Source of the DNA: CAZKNF01 sp964554105
Lineage (GTDB): Bacteria > Bacteroidota > Rhodothermia > Rhodothermales > VXPQ01
Direction: 5' to 3'
NCBI GenBank assembly: GCA_964554105.1
Contig: CAZKNF010000029.1
Coordinates: forward strand, 1-43,253
Length of the DNA stretch: 43,253 bases
This document shows positions 32,819 to 40,896 of the stretch, in pieces (the first letter of the stretch is position 1; every line of letters starts with the position of its first letter). The notes below the pieces were generated by a model, which was not told the origin of the DNA, did not search any database, and saw only the letters and a list, made by a program, of their open reading frames with translations. The translations under genes were made by a program, and so were the position numbers.

Positions 32819-33604
32819 GTCCAGTTCTCTCACGTAAATATTTCTAAACTGCACGAGCGATGGCGGGCTGGTCCATTCGCCGTCGTCCATCGCTCCATGG
32901 TGCTGCAGTCCGATGGGACCACGTTCGGGGATCTCCGAGAGGTGGATCTCGTCGATGACCTCGAGGTCGTTCAGCATCACGGTCATGTGCTGCCCGCGCA
33001 TTGTGATCTCGAACGTATTCCACTCGCCGATGTCGTTATCGGCGTGTACTTGCGGGACCGCCGCCGCGCGAACCTCCGCCGGCATACTATCATCCATCCG
33101 ATATCCGTAGACCTCTCCCGATCCGTACGGCCAGTTCCAGATATTGGCCTGTCCCTTTCCGTGCCCTCTGGGCAGGATGCCGGAATCCGAATCTCGGACC
33201 GAAAGTGTCATCTCTTCACCGTTTTCGTCACGCTTGTGCGTTCCGTCCGCCAGGATGATCGGCACTCTCGTATTGACGTACGGCACTTCCTTGATGCGCC
33301 AGTCCACCCGCAGCACGTAATCGCCGAACTCCTCTTCCGTCCACAGACTCTTGTCGCCCTCCGCTTCGCTCTGGGCGTCGTAGTCGATGACTCCGTCGAC
33401 CACCTGCCAGTGTCCGCCGTCACCTTCCGGGACACGCCATCCAGTTAGATCCTCCCCGTTGAAGAGCGGTCTGAAATCGTCGAGCGAGGCTTCCTGTGCG
33501 GCGCCGGATTCGGCGGCACTGCCCCGGCTTTCACATCCGATCAGAATGGTAGCGGAAGCGAGAAGCAGAATGAAGCACAGCGGTGGTGCGGCGGCATATC
33601 TCAT
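32816..33604 (-). CDS. DUF1080 (3-keto-disaccharide hydrolase family) lipoprotein
   Basis: A 262-residue protein with a lipobox (ATILIGC, Cys24) after a hydrophobic signal. The DUF1080 signature is clear: FRPLFNGEDLTGWRVPEGD at about 44-62, then VVDGVIDYD, and a concanavalin-like beta sandwich ending RGPIGLQHHG. Members of this family hydrolyse 3-keto-glycosides made by dehydrogenases such as the Gfo/Idh/MocA proteins, which fits the several such proteins in the window. The ATG at 33604 starts a normal lipoprotein signal; the frame is open to 33925 but the added residues resemble noncoding sequence. A four-copy repeat array begins at its stop codon. Confidence 0.9.
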   Translation of the reverse strand: MRYAAAPPLCFILLLASATILIGCESRGSAAESGAAQEASLDDFRPLFNGEDLTGWRVPEGDGGHWQVVDGVIDYDAQSEAEGDKSLWTEEEFGDYVLRVDWRIKEVPYVNTRVPIILADGTHKRDENGEEMTLSVRDSDSGILPRGHGKGQANIWNWPYGSGEVYGYRMDDSMPAEVRAAAVPQVHADNDIGEWNTFEITMRGQHMTVMLNDLEVIDEIHLSEIPERGPIGLQHHGAMDDGEWTSPPSLVQFRNIYVRELD

Positions 33605-33747
33605 TTCGTTCGGTGCGTATAAGTTCGGGATGTACAGGGAAGAGCAGAGCGTCCATCCATTGACGACGCGGAAGCAACAGTCGGGCAACGCCTGAAAGTG
33701 TATGCAATAGACCGGCGTCGGGCAAGTAAATTTCGGCGGCCTCCATA

Positions 33748-34509
33748 CTACGGAAGGGTGTCGAGAATCCGCTTTTTGCCGGAGGGCGCGATATCGAAGG
33801 CGACGGCCTGCTCCGTGCGCGCTTCGGCGCCGCGCACGACGTGAAGGGCCTGGTAGTATTCCAGATATGGATAGGAAGAGATGTCGCCGACCACGAACTC
33901 GTATGCTGAAACTGCTTCCCTCCACGTGCTCTCTGCGTCAGTGACATCCACATACAGGTACGGCCGGAACTCACCGGCATCCTCCCAATTCTCCGCATAG
34001 TATATGCCCCGCACTCCTCGATGCGGCTCACCTTCGACGCCGGTGTCCTGCAGGGCAGCCAGCAGTACGGCATCCTCGACGATGGCATGCGTGGCCGAAT
34101 GGTCGCGGTGCATGCTTTCACGCCAGTGGGTGAGGATGTGGGTCGGCCGGACGTCCCGAATCACCGACGCGACGTATCGCCGCGCCTCTTCATCATCCGG
34201 CAGCGAGCCGTCCTGATACGGTGCGAAGTGGACGTCAGCTCCGATGATCCTGGCCGCCTCCTCGGCCTCTCTGCGTTTTTGCACTGCGTACGCGTCCGGC
34301 GCCATGCCCGGATGCCCGCGTTCTCCGAGCGTCATGTGAAGTATGACGACCTGGTCGCCGAGCTGACGATGCTTGACGAGGACCGCACCGCTCGTCAGCT
34401 CCGCATCCCCCGCGTGCGCCCCGATGGCCAGAATCGTACGGGATGGTTGACCTTCAGCGGACGTCCACCAGAAGCAGCAGAGTATTAGGATCGGGAGTAA
34501 TCGTGGCAT
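33748..34509 (-). CDS. PIG-L family deacetylase, exported
   Basis: A 253-residue protein with a signal peptide (MPRLLPILILCCFWWTSAEG). The PIG-L/LmbE motif appears as AIGAHAGDAELTSG, where AHPDDxE is more usual, so the first Asp of the pair is Gly here while the His and second Asp are kept. A second metal-site motif, HWRESMHRDHSATH, is complete. Such enzymes remove N-acetyl groups from amino sugars or glycoconjugates. Export suggests action on extracellular glycans. It lies about 140 bases upstream of the DUF1080 gene on the same strand. Confidence 0.87.
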   Translation of the reverse strand: MPRLLPILILCCFWWTSAEGQPSRTILAIGAHAGDAELTSGAVLVKHRQLGDQVVILHMTLGERGHPGMAPDAYAVQKRREAEEAARIIGADVHFAPYQDGSLPDDEEARRYVASVIRDVRPTHILTHWRESMHRDHSATHAIVEDAVLLAALQDTGVEGEPHRGVRGIYYAENWEDAGEFRPYLYVDVTDAESTWREAVSAYEFVVGDISSYPYLEYYQALHVVRGAEARTEQAVAFDIAPSGKKRILDTLP

Positions 34510-34819
34510 GACGGAAAGTCGCGTGAGAATATCGCATTATGTCGGCTCGACATCGGCCTCGTGCTCCGGTAGCCGCGCATCGGCGGCCGGAGCCAATCTC
34601 CACCAAACCGCGCTCTTAAGCAAGAATCGGGTCGGACGGCCGGAACGCCGGTGCAGAGTGAATACGAATGCACGATCGCAAGGGGCCTCAGAGGTTCGCG
34701 ACGTGACTCGATTCAAGATTTCGCGCGTCGATCGTCATGGATCCTTCCATTATTCCGTCTGTACTCGAAAGGAAGCCCCCGTTCATGCCGGAAACCTCGA
34801 GCTGTCTTCACGTCGAGAT
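34510..34819. other. Divergent intergenic region with a GC-rich hairpin
   Basis: About 310 bases between the PIG-L gene (minus) and the carboxypeptidase-regulatory gene (plus). The plus frame is open upstream, but the translation is low-quality. A stable hairpin occurs at 34563-34593: GCTCCGG pairs with CCGGAGC, with an inner GCCG/CGGC. No T-tract follows, so it is not a typical terminator. No promoter pair was recognised. Confidence 0.45.
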
Positions 34820-35944
34820 ATGTTTCTGCGCCGAAGCATCGTTCAGAAGTTCGCAGCCCTTCTCCGGATGGCGCTCGCATGGGGATTCTGTACCGTGCTC
34901 GTCGCCGGACCTCCGGTCACGATCGCCGCTCAGTCCGGCTCCAGTGGGTATGCCTCCGTGTCCGGGCAGGTCAACGACGCGGAGTCCGGCCGGCCGCTGG
35001 CCGATGCCCATGTGTTCATTGCGTCGTCTATGATCGGCGCCATCACGGACGATGAAGGACGGTTTCGACTTCCGCGCGTACCGGCGGGCGCCCACACGCT
35101 GTACGTCTCGATGCTCGGCTACGCCCCCGTCAGCGCTGACACGCTCTTTACGGCTGGAACGTCCTACCAGATTGCGTTTACCCTTCATCCAACCGTGATT
35201 GAGGGGCCAGAGGTGACCGTTCGTGCGAACCGTGATCCGGCGTGGTACAAGCGTCTGAGAAAGTTCACCAGGCTTTTTATCGGAGAGTCTCCGAATGCCG
35301 ACGAATGCGTAATCGAGAATCCGGAGGTGCTCTCTTTCGATGCGAAATGGTGGGGAAAGCTGACGGCGCAGGCGCGCGAGCCGCTCGTCATTACGAATCG
35401 CTCCCTCGGATACCGCGTCACGTACTTTCTGGAGGAGTTCGAATCCGGAGGAGGGACGATCAAGTTCGACGGTGAACCGCTGTTCGAAAAGCTGGAGCCG
35501 TCCGACTCCACGGAAGCCGATCGCTGGCGAAAGGAGCGCCGCAAGGCCTATCTCGGCTCCTTTCGCCACTTCATGCAGAGCCTGCTCGCCGATACGTATG
35601 CTGAAGAAGGCTTTACTGTGTCTCGCAGATACAACATCGACGGGGGCCTCCATCGCGGCCAACGATTCGGCTTTCGTCCGGCGCATGTTCTCGACGAAGG
35701 CCCCACGTCGGGGGAGAGCATCCTCGAGTTCCACGGATACCTCGACATAGTTTATGGTCCCGAACCCGCGGACCGCGCCTTTCTGAGGTGGCAGTACGGA
35801 TCTGCGTGGCATTCCCGCCGCGAGCAGCGGTCGTTGATCAAATTGACCGACGGTCCGACCCGCGTCGATGCGAACGGCGAGGTGCTGGACCCCTACGGCG
35901 TCACCGTGTACGGCTACTTTGCATATGAACGCCTGGCCGACCTC
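34820..35944 (+). CDS. Carboxypeptidase-like regulatory domain protein, 3' part in gap
   Basis: 375 residues are visible. The signal peptide is at about 12-40 (LRMALAWGFCTVLVAGPPV, cleaved near IAAQ). Residues about 45-130 form a carboxypeptidase-D regulatory-like domain (SVSGQVNDAESGRPLADAHV, then FRLPRVPAGAHTLYVSMLGY). The rest, including RDPAWYKRLRKFTRLFIGES and ESILEFHGYLDIVYGPEP, is typical of an uncharacterised Bacteroidota outer-membrane-associated family that carries this domain. The frame is open further upstream to 34508; I chose the ATG at 34820 because it gives a signal peptide. It ends in the gap. It may bind or help assemble surface glycan-handling proteins. Confidence 0.85.
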
Positions 35945-36044
35945 NNNNNNNNNNNNNNNNNNNNNNNNNNNNNNNNNNNNNNNNNNNNNNNNNNNNNNNN
36001 NNNNNNNNNNNNNNNNNNNNNNNNNNNNNNNNNNNNNNNNNNNN
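35945..36044. other. Assembly gap (100 N)
   Basis: Exactly 100 N inside the 3' part of the carboxypeptidase-regulatory-domain gene. The right flank is a 15-base tandem repeat, so the gap probably marks a repeat that could not be assembled. Confidence 0.95.
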
Positions 36045-36084
36045 CGTGCCGAAAGACGACGTGCCGAAAGACTATGCGCCTTGA
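36045..36084 (+). CDS. Probable 3' end of the carboxypeptidase-regulatory-domain gene
   Basis: Reading from 36046 gives VPKDDVPKDYAP then TGA at 36082-36084. The DNA has two copies of a 15-base unit (36045-36059 and 36060-36074), encoding tandem DVPKD-type pentapeptides. Frame and position make it the likely C-terminus of the gene broken by the gap. This is inference, since the gap length is unknown. Confidence 0.45.
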
Positions 36085-36170
36085 TGGATGGGCGGAGGCG
36101 ACGTCCGGCAGGCCTCTAAAGTACGTTCACCGTCCACTTCCCCACCTCCGGTACGTACCGAACCTCGCGA

Positions 36171-36201
36171 TTTCTCATAAATCGATGTCGGTATGTATAT
36201 T
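36171..36201 (+). promoter_or_regulatory. Possible promoter for acyl-CoA dehydrogenase
   Basis: TTTC at 36171 and TATATTG from 36196 are 21 bases apart, resembling the Bacteroidota TTTG-N19-21-TANNTTTG arrangement loosely. It lies about 90 bases before the start at 36292 in an AT-richer patch. Evidence is weak. Confidence 0.25.
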
Positions 36202-36291
36202 GCGGCGCACTCGACGCCGGATACTGCTCATCCCTCATCTCTCCGGCTCCACATGCCGTCCTGACGTATAGACAGACATCCAGACCGACTT

Positions 36292-37833
36292 ATGACCACC
36301 TCGCCGCCACCGGTTGCAATGGGCCCTTTCAATGCCGATTTCGATGAGTTCCTGGATGCCTATCGGTCGCGGCTGCGGCACGCGTTTCACGTTCGCTCCG
36401 ATATCGACAGACTCTCTCTTCAGCGTGGTCTGCCGCCGCACGTGATGCGCGAAATTCGATCGGGCGACCCCCTTTCGGTCTACATCCCCGAGGAGTTCGG
36501 TGGGCGGGGTGGACACATCCACGAAGGTCTCGCCGTGCTGGCGGCCTCCTCGTACGAATCGCTCGCGCTGTCGCTGACGTTCGGCATCAACTGGGCGCTG
36601 TTCCTGCAGCCGGTCGCCAAGTACGGGCAGGAAGAGGTGAAGGCGCCCATCTTTCGCCGCTTTCTGCGCGACAAGCACATGGGTGGTTTGATGATCACCG
36701 AACCGGACTACGGATCCGACGCGCTCAGCATGCGAACCGGATACGTCGAGAACGACGATCATTACCATATTAAGGGGCTCAAGCACTGGGGCGGCCTCAC
36801 CGGCTGGGCTGATTTCTGGCTCCTGACGGCGCGGCAACGCAGCGGCGAGGGGCTTCTCCGCGACATTGACTTCTTCATCTGTGACGTCAACAGCCCCGGC
36901 CAGCACATCGAAGTTGAAGAGGTCTTCGATAACCTCGGGCTTTACATGATTCCATACGGCCGCAATCGAATCGACGTGAAGGTTCCGAAGGCGCATCGTC
37001 TCGAACCAAAGCGCACGGGCATCATGATGATGCTCGACCTGCTGCACCGCAGCCGCATGCAGTTCCCCGGCATGGGAATGGGATTTCTCCGGCGACTGCT
37101 CGATGAGGGCCTTGCGCACTGCAAGAACCGCTTCGTCGGCGGCGACAGCCTTTTCTCGTACGACCAGGTGCAGCAGCGGCTGGCGCGCCTTCAGGCGGCG
37201 TTCACCACCTGCTCGGCAATGTGCGCCTACAGCAGCGGTCAGGCCGGCGTCGAGAACGATCTGTCGCGCCGCGGCCTGGAGGGAAATGCGATCAAAACGG
37301 TCGTGACGGATCTAATGCAGGACGCCTCGCAATCGCTGCTCCAGCTCGTCGGCGCCAAAGGGTACGTGCTCGACCACATCGCCGGTCGAGCCGTCGTCGA
37401 CAGTCGACCCTTCCAGATTTTCGAGGGATCCAACGACATTCTATATCAACAGATCACGGAAGCCGTCCTGAAGCAGATGCGAAAGGCGAAACAGGTCAAT
37501 CTACTGCGCTTCCTCTCCTCCTACGATCTCACGGGCCGGGCCGCCGACTACTTCAAGGACACACTGAATTTCGAGGTGGATGTCTCACTGTCGCAACGTA
37601 AGCTAGTCGAGCTCGGGCGGGCGCTGGGGAGGATCATATCTATTCAGCTGGTCCTGGAGCTCGGTGATCGCGGATTCCGGCGCGACCTGGTGAACGGCGC
37701 GGTCGCCGTCCTTCACCAGGACGTTTCCGCCCTCTTGAGCTCCTATCGCGACGCCCACACCACGGATGTCGTGGACGATTACGAAGAGGACGCCTCGTGG
37801 CTCCAGTTCGTGAAGGCGCCCGCGGCAGGATAA
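36292..37833 (+). CDS. Acyl-CoA dehydrogenase family protein
   Basis: A 513-residue flavoprotein, longer than the usual 380-400 residues, with the extra length mostly at the C-terminus after residue 400. The FAD and substrate motifs are visible: MITEPDYGSDALSMRTGYVE, HIKGLKHWGG and the C-terminal FEGSNDILYQQI. Glu378 in that last motif is at the position of the medium-chain enzyme's catalytic base. It would catalyse alpha,beta-dehydrogenation of an acyl-CoA or related thioester in the cytosol. A conserved EEFGGRGGHIHEGLAVLAAS region supports the family. The gene stands alone; its unusual C-terminal extension and the neighbouring tail-sheath locus leave its exact substrate open. Confidence 0.9.
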   Translation: MTTSPPPVAMGPFNADFDEFLDAYRSRLRHAFHVRSDIDRLSLQRGLPPHVMREIRSGDPLSVYIPEEFGGRGGHIHEGLAVLAASSYESLALSLTFGINWALFLQPVAKYGQEEVKAPIFRRFLRDKHMGGLMITEPDYGSDALSMRTGYVENDDHYHIKGLKHWGGLTGWADFWLLTARQRSGEGLLRDIDFFICDVNSPGQHIEVEEVFDNLGLYMIPYGRNRIDVKVPKAHRLEPKRTGIMMMLDLLHRSRMQFPGMGMGFLRRLLDEGLAHCKNRFVGGDSLFSYDQVQQRLARLQAAFTTCSAMCAYSSGQAGVENDLSRRGLEGNAIKTVVTDLMQDASQSLLQLVGAKGYVLDHIAGRAVVDSRPFQIFEGSNDILYQQITEAVLKQMRKAKQVNLLRFLSSYDLTGRAADYFKDTLNFEVDVSLSQRKLVELGRALGRIISIQLVLELGDRGFRRDLVNGAVAVLHQDVSALLSSYRDAHTTDVVDDYEEDASWLQFVKAPAAG

Positions 37834-37861
37834 AACCGCTACGAATCTCGCCGGTGTGAAT

Positions 37862-37958
37862 CCAGGTGAAGACCGTCAGGACCTGACCCTGGTGATGACC
37901 GTCACGTACTGACCTGGTGACGAACGTACCGGCACTGCGCCCTGGTGATGACCGTCAG
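37862..37958 (-). repeat. Four-copy imperfect direct repeat (about 26-base unit) starting at a stop codon
   Basis: Copies start at 37862, 37888, 37913 and 37941 (periods 26, 25 and 28). On the minus strand the core is TGACGGTCATCACCAGG, with copies 1 and 3 diverged. The core begins with TGACGGTCA, a near-perfect palindrome. The last copy includes the TGA stop of the 974-residue gene (37957-37955), so the array starts the 3' UTR of that gene and fills the space up to the convergent acyl-CoA dehydrogenase gene. Confidence 0.75.
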
Positions 37959-40879
37959 GCATACATCTTCGTAATGGGGGCGGGCGGCTCGGTCTCGGTG
38001 CCATGTACCGTCAGCTCGAGCACCGATCGCGTCGCCTCGCGCCCGGCAATCAGCATTATGAGCTGATCCAGGATCGCGAAGAACGGCTCCGTAAAGCGGT
38101 CCCGCCCCTCTCTCGGCATAGCGCGAGCGAGCATCTTCCGCTGCTCCGCCAGAACGGCGACCGCATTCTCGAGCCCAGCAAGATCCCCAGCGTTCGATTT
38201 GAGCCGCTCGTGAATCAGCAACAGCGCCCTCTCGATGCGTTCCTCGGCGCTGAAGAACGTCTGAAAGCACGGCTTGGAGAGCCGGTCATTTCGACCGCCG
38301 ATACAGAGCTCTTCGCCTTCGATTACCCTGCAGTACGATGCATCGGACCGGTAAAACGACGCGTCCTTCGTCCTGAGTGCATCACGCGCGCGGCGATCGA
38401 GCAGGAGCCGGCCAACTCTGTAATGCCACATCGAGCCGCGACCGATTAGCGAGTGTTCTTCGCCTTCACGATAGCAGCTCAGGAAGGCGCCACCAACGAT
38501 TCGCGCGAGCGTCTCGCGGGCAGAAAAAAGCATCTGGTTTCTGGGGATTTCGACGATGCGCGTGAGGCCATCCGCCGGCCAGCGGACGTCATACGTCAGC
38601 GTTACCCTTCCCCAGTCCTCATCCGGCAGTCGTTCTGATAGCTCCTCCTTCAGCGACGCGAGCAGCTCGTCGGGCGGATGCGGGAGAATACCCAGCTCGC
38701 CCCCGAGCGTGAGGTATCGGAGCAGCTCCCGATCGGTTGTTCGGCGGTCGTCGACGCCCACGGCGTATCGCGCCGACATCTTACTGACCGTATCGACCAC
38801 ATCGGCACGCACCCCGCTCGCCATCACGTTGAGAATAAATCGCAGTTTGAACTCCTCGCCCTTTGCCTTTCGCGTGACGTCTTCATCCGCTGAAAGGGTG
38901 TAGAAATGGAGCAGGTCGTCACCTTCCCGGCGAATCGTTTTTTCCGTCTCGATTATCAGGCTGCGAAACGATGTGCGCGTCCATCCGAACAGATCCAGCT
39001 TCAGCTGGTGGGTCGTCGTCGTCCGGTGCGTGAACGCCGCTCTGTGAATACGCACGACCGCCGCATTCCCTGCATCGAGAACGTTGTCGAATTTTCCCCG
39101 AACCGCGTCGTGCATGAGTGCTCGACCGCGCTCGGACGCGAGGTCGAACTCGACGTCCATGAGGGCATCGCTTGCTCGTGCCCGGGTGATCGTGCGCGCT
39201 ACGGCGATTTTGTGTGAGCGGTTGATCGTCTCGCTGAATTCAGCGTAGATGCGACGCTTAAAGGCGTCGATCTCATCGAGCATCGTATCCAGATCACGGA
39301 TCGCCTCGTGCAGATCAGCGCCGGCAAGCGCATCGAAGGCATGATCGGTGATCCGCTCCGCCGCCGTGAGGAGATGTTTTTCAGCCTGCTGCAGGGCTTT
39401 CTCAGGATCCTCGACTTCCCGCAATCGGTCGACGAGCGAACGCAGATCATCCAGAATGGCTTTGAGTCCGGTCGACTCGTACCTGGCATGAACGAAGGCG
39501 GCAAATTCCTTCCACGGCCTCTCGCGAAGCGAAACGATCGCCTCACGCACTTCCTCGAACCGCGCATCGGACGTCAGCACATCGATCCATGCGTCTCCCG
39601 CATATTTCCGCAGGATGTCCCACACGAGTGGACTGTCGAGGATCTTCAGTGCCTCACTGTTGACAGCCTCCGCGATCGCCGCGAGTGCACCTTCGACATC
39701 CACTACAATGTCATCTAAATGCTCACCGGCCTTTGCTTTGACCTCGACCAGCCATTCGAGGAGCGCTCGTGCCCGGTCATCCAGATCGTCGTACATCGCT
39801 ATGAGGTCCTGTAAGCGCTCGAAGACCTGCCCGGCAGAGTCACTCGACAGTGCGCGCTCGAACCATCGCTGCGAGAGGTCGTCGAGCAGTTTTTCGAGCA
39901 GTGCGTTTTTCCGCTCCCGCACGTGGGCAAAAAAGGCAGCTTCCCCCTGCCCGATCAGATCGCGTAGATCCTGCAGAATCTGCGGAGTGCGCATGTCCAG
40001 AGCCGCTTCGAGGAACTGGTCGGCATCCGCCGGAAGCCCGTCGGTCTCGAGCTCGATTCCGACGTCCAATCCCCCGGAGAATGTAAATGCGCGTTCTCGC
40101 CGCTTCCGCACGGTTACCCGCGCCCAGCCGTCTGAGAGGCCCCTTCGAACCTCGACCGCGAAGTCACCGGCCAGCTTCACTCCGCCGCGCAGGTGAAGCG
40201 ACGAGGTGACGTCGACCTTTCCGGTCGGCGCAAGCTTACCCAAATCCGCCCCCGCGTACCGGGTCATGGTGAATCCCCAGGCGGAGGATAGGCCGATGGA
40301 GAGATAGCCCCCGTATTCGAACGCCAGCACGTCACCCGGTGCCGGCACGTGCTCAGGCTCGCTCACATCATGCGGCAGTCTGGTCGAGTGCAGAAATGTC
40401 TCCAAGGCTACACGGGCAGACGTCCGCCTGTCGAAGGTTCGTATGTGAGTAAACCGGACGTGCCCACCGGCTTCGGCAAGGAGGCCGAATTCGAACGGAC
40501 CGGCTGGGAAATCGGCGGCGGCCCCGAGTCCGGCCTGCCCGAAGGTTTCGAGGACAAGCAGGACATGCCGTGCACCCGGTCGCTCTATGCCGTGGCGCGA
40601 GAGGATGTCCTCTTCGATGACGGAGTCTTTGCTAACAATGAGTAGCTTCGGCGTCACGTCCGACTCGACGTGCAGATCCGCCGCCGAAGATCCGAGCGGG
40701 ATGCGATCATGGCTCGGCAGATCGAAGCGCAGATCGAACTGGTGCGGGCCGCCCGGTGCGATCAGATCGGACAGCGGCATCGTCGAGATTCCGTCGCGTC
40801 TTGCATCCAGAACCACTTCTCCGTCCGCACCTGAGGCGAGCGCAGGCAACGTAGATTTGTTGAGAGGAAGACGCATCAT
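37955..40879 (-). CDS. Unrecognised large soluble protein next to tail-sheath gene
   Basis: A 974-residue protein with no signal peptide or membrane segment. I do not recognise a family. Three parts can be seen: a beta-rich N-terminal third (about 1-295, with LLIVSKDSVIEEDILSRHGI, LAFEYGGYLSIGLSSAWG and FTFSGGLDVGIELE); a helical middle (about 295-590, many Leu/Glu/Asp heptad-like segments, such as LLEKLLDDLSQRW and DLRSLVDRLREVEDPEK); and a mixed C-terminal part (about 590-974, with LKLDLFGWTRTSFRSLI and LRYLTLGGELGILPHPPDE). It begins 17 bases after the tail-sheath stop on the same strand, so it is probably in one operon. A scaffold, chaperone, cargo or effector role in a contractile particle is possible but unproven. 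Confidence 0.8.
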   Translation of the reverse strand: MMRLPLNKSTLPALASGADGEVVLDARRDGISTMPLSDLIAPGGPHQFDLRFDLPSHDRIPLGSSAADLHVESDVTPKLLIVSKDSVIEEDILSRHGIERPGARHVLLVLETFGQAGLGAAADFPAGPFEFGLLAEAGGHVRFTHIRTFDRRTSARVALETFLHSTRLPHDVSEPEHVPAPGDVLAFEYGGYLSIGLSSAWGFTMTRYAGADLGKLAPTGKVDVTSSLHLRGGVKLAGDFAVEVRRGLSDGWARVTVRKRRERAFTFSGGLDVGIELETDGLPADADQFLEAALDMRTPQILQDLRDLIGQGEAAFFAHVRERKNALLEKLLDDLSQRWFERALSSDSAGQVFERLQDLIAMYDDLDDRARALLEWLVEVKAKAGEHLDDIVVDVEGALAAIAEAVNSEALKILDSPLVWDILRKYAGDAWIDVLTSDARFEEVREAIVSLRERPWKEFAAFVHARYESTGLKAILDDLRSLVDRLREVEDPEKALQQAEKHLLTAAERITDHAFDALAGADLHEAIRDLDTMLDEIDAFKRRIYAEFSETINRSHKIAVARTITRARASDALMDVEFDLASERGRALMHDAVRGKFDNVLDAGNAAVVRIHRAAFTHRTTTTHQLKLDLFGWTRTSFRSLIIETEKTIRREGDDLLHFYTLSADEDVTRKAKGEEFKLRFILNVMASGVRADVVDTVSKMSARYAVGVDDRRTTDRELLRYLTLGGELGILPHPPDELLASLKEELSERLPDEDWGRVTLTYDVRWPADGLTRIVEIPRNQMLFSARETLARIVGGAFLSCYREGEEHSLIGRGSMWHYRVGRLLLDRRARDALRTKDASFYRSDASYCRVIEGEELCIGGRNDRLSKPCFQTFFSAEERIERALLLIHERLKSNAGDLAGLENAVAVLAEQRKMLARAMPREGRDRFTEPFFAILDQLIMLIAGREATRSVLELTVHGTETEPPAPITKMYA

Positions 40880-40896
40880 GCGCGATCATGTCGATG

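Noticed and set aside
33605..33925. N-terminal extension of the DUF1080 ORF
   Set aside because: Arg/Pro-rich noise overlapping the PIG-L gene's 3' end; the lipoprotein signal begins at 33604.
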